Below, piece after piece: positions 40,056 to 50,408 of a stretch of 64,000 nucleotides of DNA. A program made the translations under genes and the position numbers. Numbering within the stretch: position 1 is the stretch's first letter; every line of letters begins with the position of its first letter. The notes under the pieces were generated by a model, which made no database searches, was not told the origin of the DNA, and saw nothing but the letters and a program-made list of their open reading frames with translations. Source of the DNA: Verrucomicrobiota bacterium (GTDB taxonomy: Bacteria > Verrucomicrobiota > Verrucomicrobiia > Limisphaerales > J093); NCBI GenBank assembly GCA_027493615.1, contig JAOSKK010000007.1, positions 62,001-126,000 on the forward strand. Reading direction: 5' to 3'.

Positions 40056-41360
40056 GTGAAGATCCTGGTCATCGGCGGGGGCGGCCGCGAACACGCCCTG
40101 GTGTGGAAGCTGGCGCAGTCCGCGCATGTCACCCGAATGTGGTGCGCCCCCGGCAACGCCGGCATCGCGGACGAACGCCTCGCCCGGAACCACGCTCCGG
40201 TCGAATGCGTGCCCACGGGCGCCGAGGACCTCGAAGGCTTGCTCGCCTTCGCGCGGGAACAGCGTCCGGACCTGACCGTGGTGGGCCCGGACAATCCCCT
40301 CGCCCTCGGCGTGGTCGACCAGTTCGCGGCGGAAGGCTTGCGGGCGTGGGGGCCGACGCAGCAGGCGGCCCGGTTCGAATCTTCGAAGGCCTTTGCCCAG
40401 GAGTTCATGGAGCGCCACCACATCCCGGCGCCGAAGGGCGGCGTCTTCACGGACGCGCGGGCGGCTTCACGGTTCGCCGCCACGTTCGGCGGACGTTGCG
40501 CGGTGAAGGCCGACGGGCTGGCGCTGGGCAAGGGGGTGTTGATCTGCCGCGACATGGCGCAGGCCGACAGCGCCATCGAGGACCTGCTCGTGAACCGAAC
40601 CCTCGGCCCCGCGGGCGCGCGGATCGTGATCCAGGAACTGCTCGAGGGCACCGAGGTCTCGCTGCATGCGCTGTGCGATGGCCGCACGGCCAAGCTCTTC
40701 CCCACGTCGCAAGATCACAAGCGGGCTCGGGACCAGGATCAAGGTCCCAACACGGGCGGCATGGGGACGTATTCGCCCACGCCGTTTCTGACCGATGCCC
40801 ACCTGGGAATGGCGTATCGAGACATCCTCGAACCCTGGCTGCGGGGGTGCGCGGCGGAGGGGATCGATTTCCGCGGGCTGTTGTACCCGGGGCTGATGCT
40901 GACCAAGGACGGTCCCAAGGTGCTCGAGTTTAACGCGCGGTTTGGCGACCCTGAGACCCAGGTCTACCTGCCGCGGCTCGAGAACGACCTCGCCGAACTA
41001 CTCGAAGCGAGCGCGACCGGCCAGTTGGGTCCCCTGGTCCTCCGGTGGCGCGACGTGGCTTCGGTCTGCGTGGTGATGGCCTCCGCGGGTTATCCGGGGC
41101 CGTACGCCAAAGGCAAGTTGATCACCGGACTGGTCGAGGCGGCACGACTGCCCAATGTGAAGGTGTTCCATGCGGGCACCCATCGGGCCGCGGATGGGGT
41201 GGTGACCAGCGGGGGGCGCGTACTGGGGGTCACGGCCTGGGCGGCAGACCTGCGCCAGGCCCGGGAAGCGGCCTATGCGGCAGTGGAATGCATCCGCTTC
41301 GAAGGCGCCCATTACCGCCGCGACATCGGACACAAGGCGCTGCGAAACCCGGGGCCGTAA
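40056..41360 (+). CDS. purD: Phosphoribosylamine--glycine ligase, PurD
   Basis: 434 residues from GTG 40056 (MKILVIGGGGREHALVWKLA). It makes glycinamide ribonucleotide in purine synthesis. The first segment is the N-terminal dinucleotide-like domain. VKADGLALGKGVLICRDM and EVSLHALCDGRTAKLFPTSQ are ATP-grasp elements, with DHKRARDQDQGPNTGGMG characteristic of PurD. FNARFGDPETQVYLPRL carries the metal ligands and VVMASAGYPGPYAKGKLI the C-terminal domain. The frame is intact. Neighbours are unrelated; the gene marks the end of the ordinary chromosomal segment before the accessory region. Confidence 0.97.
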   Translation: MKILVIGGGGREHALVWKLAQSAHVTRMWCAPGNAGIADERLARNHAPVECVPTGAEDLEGLLAFAREQRPDLTVVGPDNPLALGVVDQFAAEGLRAWGPTQQAARFESSKAFAQEFMERHHIPAPKGGVFTDARAASRFAATFGGRCAVKADGLALGKGVLICRDMAQADSAIEDLLVNRTLGPAGARIVIQELLEGTEVSLHALCDGRTAKLFPTSQDHKRARDQDQGPNTGGMGTYSPTPFLTDAHLGMAYRDILEPWLRGCAAEGIDFRGLLYPGLMLTKDGPKVLEFNARFGDPETQVYLPRLENDLAELLEASATGQLGPLVLRWRDVASVCVVMASAGYPGPYAKGKLITGLVEAARLPNVKVFHAGTHRAADGVVTSGGRVLGVTAWAADLRQAREAAYAAVECIRFEGAHYRRDIGHKALRNPGP

Positions 41361-41400
41361 GGTCCTGCCCATGAACCGCCCGACCCGTCACTCCCCAATC

Positions 41401-41464
41401 CCCGATGTTCGTAATCGGTGGAGGGACGCCCCGTCTTGGATTCTCCGCCGATTACGAATACTGG
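41401..41464. repeat. Inverted repeat family, copy C
   Basis: CCCGATGTTCGTAATCGGTG.. (41401-41423) pairs with 41443-41464 (CTCCGCCGATTACGAATA..). It is the same family as 6805-6870 and 28305-28366, and is preceded by ACTCCCCAATC, the complement of the trailing GATTGGGG in copy A. It lies 40 bp after purD. Confidence 0.75.
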
Positions 41465-41662
41465 CAAATTGTTCCAAAGAGCCAATGTTTTGGCCATGTG
41501 CCTGGAAGTGGTGCCTTTTGGTGCCCGATTTCCAGTCCCGTCAGAGGGCCGCTTAGAGCCTGAAAGCCGTCTGCTCGCTAACCTTGCGTCTGCTTTCTGG
41601 TCGGGTCTGAACGACCCAGGTGAGCGCCTGCTCCGGGGTGAGCAGAGGAGGGTGTCGTGCCC

Positions 41663-41713
41663 TTCAGGCTCATAACCTGAAGGTCGTAGGTTCAAATCCT
41701 ACCCCCGCAACCA
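41663..41713 (+). tRNA. 3' half of tRNA-Met(CAU), fragment
   Basis: The anticodon arm (41664-41680, stem TCAGG/CCTGA, loop CTCATAA with CAT at 41671-41673), variable loop AGGTC, T-arm GTAGGTTCAAATCCTAC (41686-41702), acceptor 3' strand CCCCGCA, discriminator A and encoded CCA (41711-41713) are all canonical. The sequence 5' of it does not form a D-arm of acceptable length, and TCCGGGG at 41632 is only a partial match to the acceptor. I therefore call a 3' fragment of the type left at integration sites, not a working tRNA. Confidence 0.7.
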
Positions 41714-41718
41714 ATTTC

Positions 41719-41760
41719 AAGCCCCTGCAAGCCTGGCTCGCAGGGGCTTAGTTGTTTTCG
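41719..41760 (+). terminator. Rho-independent-type terminator after the tRNA fragment
   Basis: AAGCCCCTGC (41719-41728) and GCAGGGGCTT (41740-41749) form a 10-bp stem with an 11-nt loop, followed by AGTTGTTTTCG. It begins five bases after the CCA end of the tRNA fragment. Confidence 0.75.
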
Positions 41761-42175
41761 TCGCCGAAGTCGCAATCCCCTGCAATCCCCGGTGATTTCG
41801 GGCATTCCTATGCTCGATTACCAAACATTTGCCAAACAGTTTGGCGCCCGGAGACGGCCGGACGAGGGCGGGTTCAAGTCCGCCCGCGAGAACAGGTCGA
41901 GAAGCCGGCCGACCTGTAGGAACGAGGAAACGCCGCCAACAAGGCGCTGCGGCAGCGTCTCGCCTGGTGCCTCGGCGCGAGGAGCAGGTTTCCAGGGTTG
42001 CCTCCCCTCCCGGGAGTCTTCACAGCCCCCGTCCGGCAACGAAGCCCAGAAGAGTTCGATCTCATTCTTCCCTATGGAACTCGACCGCGCGCCCCGGACT
42101 GTTGACCAGGGTGGCGGGCCTGCCGTTGGGAAGGGACCCGCATCCGGCTCGCCACGGATTTGTGGTTCTACCCGT
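41761..42175. other. Intergenic stretch after the tRNA fragment
   Basis: No gene I can support in about 415 bp. The sequence ACATTTGCCAAACAGTTTGG (41824-41843), a short TTTGGCAAA-type palindrome, is a feature often near integration sites; no integrase frame is open here on either strand. Confidence 0.4.
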
Positions 42176-43096
42176 CTAGCGCCGCAGCCGGAAGAAGGCT
42201 GGAGCATCACTGCGTGGCAGGCGGATGGCATTGGCGCTCACGCCCGGCACCGCTTCCCACGTGGGTTGACCCAAGGCCGGACTGCGTTCCAGCGTGTAGC
42301 CGGTCCAGACCGTGGCCCAACTCAGGACAATTTCCTCCCCCTCGCGCCGCGTCGCCAGCTCCGGCCGCGCCGGCTCGCCCGCCTGAATTGCTTTCTCCGG
42401 CTCCGGATGAATGGCCACTCCCAGCAACTCCAACCTGCCCCAAGGAGGATCCCACTCAAACTCCCATGTCCATTTCAGCCTAATCCACCCCAAGTGCCAG
42501 CCGTCGGCGCGTTGCAGCCGCATGCCGAAGAAGCCTTCTTGGGGCTGCGCAAAGACATCAGGTTTCAAGAACCCCATTGTCCCACCGCCCCAGCAGATAC
42601 CATCGTCCGGCGGGCAGGGGTAGCTCCGGCTGATGCGAGACACAATCCCCACGCCCAAGGCTTCCAAGGCAAACGTGGAACAGGCGCCGCCCCAGCACCA
42701 GTAGGGCTTGGCGAGAGCCGGCGGGTCCGGCTCGATGATCTGCCCGACCGCCAGCTTCGGGTCGAGCATGGAGATGTTGCCCGGCCCCCAAGTCCGCACG
42801 TACAACTGCACATGCGCCTCCGGGTAGTACGCCTCAATCTCGTCGTCCTGGTAGTACCAACCCCCAGGTCTCCCCTCGAAATCCGGGTAGTCTATGCGGT
42901 GCTCCGCCCGATTCCGTTCGTGGCTGAACTCCGCCACGCCGTCCCCGTCCAAGTCCACCGGTTGCGCCCAGTAGTTTGTGACAAAACAGGTGGCGTACGG
43001 CGGGGTATAGATCGGCAACGGGGCACAGGGCCGGTCGGCGGCGGACGTGGCCCAAGCCAGCATCAGCGCTGCGGTGATGAGGATTCGCGTCTTCAT
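42176..43096 (-). CDS. Secreted protein of unknown function
   Basis: 306 residues from ATG 43096, preceded by AAGGAG at a good distance. MKTRILITAALMLAWATSAA is a signal peptide. The mature protein is Trp- and Pro-rich (YWAQPVDLDGDGVAEFSHER, GRPGGWYYQDDEIEAYYPEA, LGWIRLKWTWEFEWDPPWGR) with paired Cys (PYWCWGGACSTF, PCPPDDGICWGG). The DLDGDGVAEF stretch is a calcium-binding-like loop. The C-terminal about 60 residues (ELATRREGEEIVLSWATVWT, GYTLERSPALGQPTWEAVPG, APAFFRLRR) form the small beta-sandwich domain often found at the end of secreted Verrucomicrobiota proteins. It lies 22 bp downstream of the large beta-helix/HAF gene, probably in the same transcript. No family recognised. Confidence 0.75.
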   Translation of the reverse strand: MKTRILITAALMLAWATSAADRPCAPLPIYTPPYATCFVTNYWAQPVDLDGDGVAEFSHERNRAEHRIDYPDFEGRPGGWYYQDDEIEAYYPEAHVQLYVRTWGPGNISMLDPKLAVGQIIEPDPPALAKPYWCWGGACSTFALEALGVGIVSRISRSYPCPPDDGICWGGGTMGFLKPDVFAQPQEGFFGMRLQRADGWHLGWIRLKWTWEFEWDPPWGRLELLGVAIHPEPEKAIQAGEPARPELATRREGEEIVLSWATVWTGYTLERSPALGQPTWEAVPGVSANAIRLPRSDAPAFFRLRR

Positions 43097-43118
43097 AGCT
43101 TCGCTCCTTTCGAACTGA

Positions 43119-46100
43119 CTATTGCCCCACGGCGGACTGGGGTACCAGCACATAGCCCCGGATGTTGCCGTTGCGCGTCCCATTGCCCACGATCCACCCT
43201 TGGTCGTTCACGTCCTCCGCCGTGCTCAAGACCCAGCAACTGCCCGAAGGGGAACATTCTTCGATGTAGGTCAGGTGCGGATCACTCAGGTTGATCATGT
43301 GACTGAGCAACGGATCCTTGTCTGGATGCGTCTTCTCGGCGGAGAGCAGCCACGCCCTTGGATATCCTGTCGGCGTGATCCATCCCGTGCCAACAACAGT
43401 GCTCTTGAGGCCAGCGGTGCTGATCGCCAAAGCTTCACTGCGGCCGGGCGGGTTGGTATAGGCGTCGGCGCCCTCCGGGAAGATGGTGCCCAGCACAGTT
43501 GGTTCATTCGTCCCGATCCACCAGATCGCGGCGCGCGTCTGGATGTTGGTACCAACCTTACGAATGATTACGGCATCGGTCGCGCCGACCGCGTTCCCCG
43601 CCTCGTCCACCCCGTTGGCTGTGCTCTTGGCGGGAATGAACGTGTCCAGGGACGGAGGCAGGGCCAGCGCGGTCATCAGGCCGCCGTCCTTGCGAAAGGC
43701 CCGCCAGTTCACGCCCACTTGCCCCTTCCCAACGGCCACGCCGTTGTTGTTCACGGAATACGCGTAGCCCGCCTTGCCCGTCTCAAGATCGCCCAAATCG
43801 TTGGCGGTCCAGTTTGCGCCCGAGCCCGTCCACAATGTGGGACGGGTCACGGAGGCGGCGTTCTTCGACCACCCGACAATCTTGCCGCCATTGCGCGCAA
43901 TGGCCAGCGCCTCGCTGGACAGGTTGGTTGACAGCGTGGGCAGCAGCCACACAGGGCTCGCTCCGTTGAGGGCCACACAGGCCTGCGTGCCCCAAACCCC
44001 CGCGAGATCGTTGGCCGTGCTGACGCCATAACAGCGGAATGAATTCGTCGCGCTGCCCACGTGCAAGAGGTCCGCGTAATTGGGCGGAATCCAACGACCA
44101 CCCGGATTGTAGTAGGTGGAAAGATAGGATTGCCAGTACGTGACGTACCCGGCGATGGAAGGCAGGGTGTTGGTGTTCACCGCGTAGCCGTAGCTGTAGA
44201 GAAAGACCGTGTCGTAGGGCGAGCTGGACGCGACATTCTGCTCCGGACTCGCGCTGTCCCCGACAGCAGCCGGCGCAGCAAACTCGCTCAGCGCTTCCGG
44301 ATCGCCAAACCATTCGTCGTCGAACTGGACCCGGCTGAACCGGGCCACCGGCCAGTCAACCGATTCCGGTGGCGGTTCCTCCGCTGCCTCATCGGCCACC
44401 TCAACGCCTTCTGGGGACACTTCGGTGTCGGCTTCCTCGGCGTCCGCCTCGCTGGGATCCGTCGCCATAGCGGCTATGCCTCCGCCCCCTGGCCAGGAGT
44501 CGGCAAGTTCGTAAAGCTTGTACTGGGGACCGTCCCAGAGGGCGACCACCCCCTCGCCGCCGGGTCCGCGCGTGGCCCAGGGCGCCGGGGGTGCGACCGC
44601 GTAGTTGGCGTTCGTGACCAACCGGAAGTACGCCGCTTCTTCCTCGATCCAGTCCTGGTTGGTGCTGCCCGAAACCGGTTTGACGCGCACGGTCACCTCG
44701 CGGGCGCCGTCCGGAATACCGATCGTCCATTGCCCATTGGCGGCAGGGAAGCACTTTGCCCCAGGTGTTGGTGCTGCTCCAGGCGTTGGTGTGCAGGTCG
44801 TAATCGTAGTTCGGGTAGGCCTCGGGCAACGCCGGCCGCGTTACGCCGTTGGTCACGGACGCCAGCGTCAGGCTCAGCAGGCCTGTCGCCGTGCTGCGGC
44901 TGATCCGCAGCAGACCGGGATAGAGCCGCCGGTCGTCCGCCACGTCCGCCGTCCGCTCGAACCGGACGGTGGTGCCCCGCAGCACCTCCCCTATGGTCCA
45001 CGCCGTGTCCGCCGTTTCCAAATCCCAGCCGGGCGGTACGGGATTGGAGGGGTTAGCAACCGGCGCGTCGAACAGCGTCAGTTCATCCCGGCCAGGCCCC
45101 GGAGCGGGCTGGTATTCGAAGACGCATTGCGGCTCTGTCCATGAAAAGGAAACGGGAGCGAGGTCCGTCACCGCCCCCGAAGCTGAACGGACCCGGAGCC
45201 GCAAGCTGTAAGGGCCGTACCACACGGCACTCGAACCACCCTGGCTGACGCTCGTGTGGGTTATCCAGCGTCCACGCACTCGAACCAAACCATTGATCAA
45301 GATTTCGGGCTGGCTAATCTGAACTTCCCCAACCGCGATGAGCCCACTGTACGAGTCAGCGACCACCACAGCCCGCATGGTCCGTCCGTGGGGTATGAAG
45401 TCGGCCGGGGGTGAAGGCAGTGCCGCTAAGGCACTAGTGGCGTTGGTGGGCATGGCGGGTAATGCCACCAGGGCCGTAATATCCATGCTTGACGAGGAGA
45501 GCCAGTTGGTTGCGGCATACAGGTGTGGCCCGTGATAGCAGGCTTGCCCGATCACCGGATGGTAATCCGGTTTGTGCAAGGGCCGCCAGATGGCCAGCGC
45601 CGTGTTGGTGGGGTTCGGCTCGTAAAACTGGCTCCGGGGCCAGGTCGTGAACCGGTTGTGCTCAAACCGGATGCGGTCGGCCCCACCAATCAGCAGGCCG
45701 GAGGCGTAGCCGGGAATCAGCCGGCCCACGGGCAGCGAGGGATCGCTCACCGGCAACCAGTTCGTGTAGGTGCCTACCGCCGTGGCCCGCCATTCGTAGC
45801 TGCCGTACTCCTGCCGCCACGGGACCGAGCGCAACCGGGTGGTGTTCGCCGACACCGTGATGTTGGTGAAGAGGTAGTTGCCGGAACCGTCCGCCCCCCT
45901 CCCGGACATGCCCACGTTCGCCAACAGGTTCACATCCAGAACGACATTGTTCGTGAGGTCAATGTTCCGCACAGGCGTGGCCTCGGTGGCGGTGTCGGTG
46001 TTCATGCCCAGCGCGGCGCCCACCACCACGTTGTCGCAAAACGTGATGCCCGCCGAGTCCGCCGTGGCAAAGGCGATCCCGTTGCCAATGCCCCGCACCT

Positions 46101-46982
46101 GGCAGCGTCGGACTACGGCCACGCGGTTGGTGTAAAAATGCCCCGGGCCGAATTCACCAGGTGGATTCGGCGTTCGGACGAGAATCGCGGAGCAATAGCC
46201 GCCGCGCACGGAGTGAAAGTCGCTCACCTCGCAATTCTCGATGAACCACACGGGCTGGGCATTCGCGCCGAAAGTGAACTCCGGCACCTTGACCGACAGC
46301 GGGAAGCACTCGACTTGCACGGCGAAGTAGCGCGCCAAGGGCGCGATACCGTTGGCCCCGAAATTGCGCACGTGAACATTGGAGAGGGTTCCGCTGTTGG
46401 CCACCACCTTCAAGGCGCCGATCTTGAACCCCCGGTGTAGGCTGCGCTGGCGCAGGTCCGGTTGGTGGCCCACGCCGACCAGTTGGCGTCCAGCACCAGG
46501 TTGCGAGCCTCAAACCGGCCCAGTGCCTCTGTGAGATTCAGCATCGTGGATTCCCAGCTTGGCCCCCAAAACCGACCGGTGCCGTTGGTGGGCGCCTGGT
46601 AGCGCAGGATTGGCCGCATGTCCGCGTCCGCCGCCTGGATCGTCAAGCTGCGGCTGGCGTTGTTGGGGAGGCCAGCAGCGTGAGTTGACCAATTGAATAG
46701 ACGTTGGTGAAACCGCTGGTGCGCAGGTTGAGGACCACGCTGGTGTCGCTCGTGGCTTTGGGGTTGTCCCTGATGATGAGTTGGACCGTGGCATTGGTCC
46801 ACGGCAGCGGATTCGCGTACGAGTTGTTGCTCACGGTGGCGCCGCCAAGATTGGGGGAACCCGGCGGCGAAAGCCAGTACTCCCGCGCCGCGCACGGCAC
46901 TCGGCGCCGACGCCAACCCGATGATGAGGATTGAAGCAAGAACCGGTTTCCCGGTCTTCCGGGGTGAATTCGGGACGTTCAT
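43119..46982 (-). CDS. Large secreted beta-helix/HAF-repeat protein (several indels)
   Basis: About 1,287 residues. The start ATG 46982 has a near-perfect ribosome-binding site (AAGGAGGT) 5 bases upstream. MNVPNSPRKTGKPVLASILI is a signal peptide. Frame changes near 46870, 46680, 46460 and 44740 are needed. The N-terminal half is a right-handed beta-helix (LEARNLVLDANW-like rungs, VHVRNFGANGIAPLARYFAV, IENCEVSDFHSVRGG, VRRCQVRGIGNGIAFATADS, GITFCDNVVVGAALGMNTDT, RNIDLTNNVVLDVNLL). A beta-sandwich and linker follow. The C-terminal part has HAF-type repeats (TANDLAGVWGTQACVALNGA, YAYSVNNNGVAVGKGQVGVN, NGVDEAGNAVGATDAVI, TAEDVNDQGWIVGNGTRNGN). A surface-exposed or released polysaccharide-binding or lyase-like protein is plausible, but no catalytic motif is identified. 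Confidence 0.75.
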
Positions 46983-47399
46983 CCGACCTCCTTGTTGGTC
47001 CACAATGTGATTGCTGCTGACGGTGCAGAATAGCCCCCCTGAAATGCAAGTGCAGAGTGCGGATGCCAGCATGGTTTCAGTGTCCTGCATGCCTTCCATT
47101 AAACCAACGCACTGAATCCCCAACCGGCCCTGCCGCAGCAGGGGACCGCATGCCGCTTCGCAGACCTTCACGCTATACCAGCAGCCGCTGCCTGTCGTCT
47201 TTCCAAGTTGTTAACCGAGATTGCTCACGGAGAAGTCCCGGATATGGCAAGCCCGCCCCGTTCTATCGGACTCCCGTTGAGCGTTGCGGCCCTAGCGGAG
47301 ACCGGCAGCCTGTTGACGACTCGGTCCCGGGGGGCTTCCAGATGAGATGGATTTGCGGGGTGGTCTTCAGGGAACCCGCATTTCCGTGAGAAATGCGGG
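46983..47399. other. Intergenic region upstream of the large secreted gene
   Basis: No gene I can support in about 415 bp. It contains the Shine-Dalgarno sequence of the 46982 gene and presumably its promoter; nothing else recognised. Confidence 0.4.
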
Positions 47400-47783
47400 C
47401 TAGACCTCCGGCACCTCCCACACGTAGCCGCCGGTGTGGCGCTTGATGTGGCCAGTGGTGACGTTCAGGATGAGGTAACCGGCCGAGATCGTTCCGCTCG
47501 ATGGGTCAGTCGTCACCGCCGCCGGCCGGATCTGAAGCCAGGTCCCGGGCGTCCCGGCCCCGGTACAGCGCCACTCTCCGCCCAGAGCATCCCGCCAGAA
47601 CTCATTTTGGACCCGGGTGCCGGAGGTCGGTGGCCCGATGATCGTGGTCGGGCTGCCGTTCTGGTACGCGGCGACCCGTTTCGCGATGTCCTCGGCCAGG
47701 AGGGTGAAGTTGTCGGCGGTCAGTTCGCGGAACAGGGCCGCGTTGCTGACGTCATGGAGTCGGCTCGGGGTGATGGTGCTCAT
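47400..47783 (-). CDS. Phage-type small structural protein, probably tail-associated
   Basis: 127 residues from MSTITPSRLHDVSNAALFRE. An N-terminal helical part (LTADNFTLLAEDIAKRVAAY) is followed by a Gly/Thr-rich beta part (GSPTTIIGPPTSGTRVQNEF, WRDALGGEWRCTGAGTPGTW, GTISAGYLILNVTTGHIKRH). It resembles small tail-fibre or head-fibre-like proteins that end in a beta-structured tip. It lies 43 bp downstream of the tail-tip fragment on the same strand. A phage origin is inferred mostly from that neighbour. Confidence 0.55.
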   Translation of the reverse strand: MSTITPSRLHDVSNAALFRELTADNFTLLAEDIAKRVAAYQNGSPTTIIGPPTSGTRVQNEFWRDALGGEWRCTGAGTPGTWLQIRPAAVTTDPSSGTISAGYLILNVTTGHIKRHTGGYVWEVPEV

Positions 47784-47826
47784 GTCATGGGCAAAGGGCT
47801 AAGGGCGAAGAGGTAAGGGGCAGAAG

Positions 47827-50324
47827 TCAGCTCTTCCAGATGGTCACGGAGTCGTAATCCAGGCTGCGGTGCCCGCCCAGGGCGAGGTAGGCCCGGACGG
47901 TGAAGTCGGTCTCGGCGCCCAGCGCGGCGACCAGGGCGGCGTTCGTGAGGGTGTAGGGACCGGCCCGGTTCACGTAGAGCGTCCCCATCAGGACCGCGCC
48001 GGCCCACAGCTCGAGAACCGCCTGGTCCGCGCGGCATTCGAGGTCCACTTCGGGCTCGGCTTCGTCCCGGCCCTCGCTGGTCAGGTCCCAGTCAGGGACA
48101 ACGTCCTGGCCGGTCGAGTAGGTCGGGGCCACGCCATCCCCGTTGGCCGTCAAGTTGGCAGGGCCGAGGGCCGGAGCGCCCGCAGCAGGATGGGATGGGG
48201 GATCTTGGCCACGTCCGCCAAGCTCACCTCGAGGTGGAGCATTCGGGGCTGGACCTTCAGACCCACCGCCAGCGCCCACTTCGGCGCGTCCCATTCGAAC
48301 AAGGGCTGATCCCCGAGCTGGACGCACCAGCACTCCGCCCCGAGGGCATGGGTCCGGCGCACAGTTCCGAACTGGCCACGGACCACGCTCAGGGTGTAGC
48401 GGCCGGCCGACACCAACGCCGGGGACCAGCCAAGCAGGATCTCGTCGCCGAGGAAGATCAGGAACCGCCGGGCGCTCACGCCCTCTTCAAAGGGCATGTC
48501 CTCGAGGTCGTCATCCGGGCTGGTGAACGTCACGTCGAGGCCCCCCTCGAGGTAGAACAGGCCCGTCGAGGACAGGCCGGCTTTCAACTCACCCCGGCGT
48601 CCGAACAGGCCGCTCTCCCCCACGGCCGAGAAGCTGTTCGTGGACCGCTCCCACCAGAGGGTCCAGGCGCTGGAGAGCGTCTCGCCCCTGGCCGGCAGCA
48701 CGAGCAGCCGGGCAGCCGTCTTGCCGGTCCAGGCCAGGGGCAGCTCGAAGACAAGCACGTCATGGCTTGGCAGCGGAGTGTAGATGATCGGCTGAAGCGC
48801 CGAATCGGCCGGGACCGGGTAGTCATTGACCATCAGGTGGGCCGAGTCCTCGCGGACGGTCAAGAGCACGTCCGGCGCCTCCGGCCCGGGCACCTCGACG
48901 CCGAGAACCCGGAAGCGCACGTCCTCGATTCCGGCCATCGGATACGTCAGGGCGACCACGTCCCCAGGCCGAAGACCGGCCGCCACCGACCGCCTGGCCC
49001 GGAGCTGGCCTTCCAGCCAGGGCAGGCTGTGACTCTTGCCGTAGGCCATGGCGACCTTCCAAGCCACGGCCGGGTCGGTGATCCAATCGCACTCGATGGC
49101 CTGGGTCAGCGGCCGACCCGTGACGTTGAACGCCGCCGGGTTCCGCCACGTCATCGCATCCGTCTGCCAGTTGCGGTCCCGGTTCTTGAACCGGACCACC
49201 ACCTCATTGACGACCTCGGTCCACCCGTGCGCCGTCAGGTCGGGCAGTTCGAGTAGGCTGCCGGGGTTCAGGGCGACGGGCGTGACGTTGTCACGCAACA
49301 GTCGCAGGCTCAGCTTCCCGGCCGGGGGTGTGGTACAGCGCGGCGTCGAGGTACTCGAGGAAGTCGTTGAGCAGGCCGTCCAGGCGGGTGACCTGATCCA
49401 GGAACACCGAGAGGCTGAAGCCGTCGTTGAACAACTGGGTCGCCACCGTGTTCCAGCCCACCGTGTCCAAGGCCGATGAGGGCAGGCCGGCGCCAAAGCG
49501 GGTGTCGGTCATCAGCTCGCCCAGCGAGGCGATCGGGTTGACCTCGCCGTTCAGGCCGGCCGACACCGTGAGCCAGCTCACCACCGGAAGCCGGGTCAGC
49601 TCGAATTGGATGCCGGGCACCTGGTTTCGGTTCTCGCCGAGCAACCAGTCATTGAAGACCACGTAACACTGGCCCCGATAGGCCGGATGCTCGACCCCGC
49701 TGCCGGCCAGTTCGGCATCCGCCGTCTGCGTGGCCGTGCCCCAGTAGAGGGTGAGGCTCCCGCGGCCCTCGACGGTAATCTCGGCCGAATCGTTGCTCCC
49801 GGCGTTCAGCGGGCCTTCCCAGGCCGTCTCATCGTCCACGATGATGGCGTGCAAGGTCTGGACCGGCCCGACGCAGAGCATCCCGGCGAAGCTCGCAAAG
49901 TAGTTGTAGCCGACCGTCTGCCGCTTCTTGCCGACCTCTTTGCGCACGGGGACCGACCGGACGCCCCAGGGTTCACTGATCCAGGTCAGGCCCAGCCGGG
50001 CGCCGCCGGCCAGGTACGGGACGGGTGGGACCGTCGCGGTGTTGCCCGGCCGGTTCGCCCGCAGGACCGTAGTAGATTCGGGTCACATCTCGACATTCGA
50101 CATCTGACAGCCCTGTTCGATTGAAAGACCGCTTTCGTCGCCCGCCGACGCGCTCGATCGTCAACGGTTTTAGAACGGCCCGAGACCTTTTCGCGCATCT
50201 GCGCGTCGTCAATTGTCGAATGTCGAGATGTGACCCTACCATCTTCCAATTCCTCCGCCTCTACACCCCCCATTGGATCACCTCTCCTGAGCACCCCAGG
50301 GTCAATGTCCGTGGGCGGGATCAC
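47827..50324 (-). pseudogene. Phage tail-tip/host-specificity (GTA TIM-barrel, Phage-tail_3-like) protein, interrupted by a 157-bp element
   Basis: The main part reads TTVLRANRPGNTATVPPVPY, then LAGGARLGLTWISEPWGVRS, VGKKRQTVGYNYFASFAGML and VGPVQTLHAIIVDDETAWEG. This is the start of phage tail-tip proteins that bind the tape-measure end and host receptor. Further on come WLLGENRNQVPGIQFELTRL, FGAGLPSSALDTVGWNTVAT and SGRPLTQ-like segments. Indels near 49320 and 48180 lead to the C-terminal domain (LTANGDGVAPTYSTGQDVVP, DQAVLELWAGAVLMGTLYVN, GGHRSLDYDSVTIWKS), ending at 47827. Upstream of the inserted element the frame VIPPTDIDPGVLRRGDPMGG through AEELEDG appears to be the original 5' end (GTG 50324). 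No head, terminase or lysis genes are present, so this is a fragment of a prophage or tail-like particle, not a working phage. Confidence 0.7.
50080..50236. mobile_element. 157-bp MITE-like element with perfect 23-bp terminal inverted repeats
   Basis: The left end 50080-50102 (GGGTCACATCTCGACATTCG..) and the right end 50214-50236 are exact reverse complements. The interior of 111 bp has no open frame. It lies inside the tail-tip gene, between AEELEDG and TTVLRANRPG in the minus-strand reading. No target-site duplication longer than one or two bases is visible. The ends suggest a non-autonomous transposon mobilised by an unlinked transposase. Confidence 0.8.
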
Positions 50325-50408
50325 TTTTCAGAACGCCCTGGATTTCCAATGGAAAGCACGGGACGCAGCGGGGATTTGCCGCGCCTGTGGGACGCCAGTG
50401 AACCATTT

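Noticed and set aside
41632-41713. Complete tRNA-Met gene
   Set aside because: The D-arm region is at least three bases too long, positions 22-25 do not pair with a plausible 10-13, and the acceptor 5' strand matches only partly. The 3' half alone is supported.
41761-42175. An integrase gene next to the tRNA fragment
   Set aside because: No frame shows the tyrosine-recombinase motifs (R..HxxR..Y); the stretch is broken in all frames.
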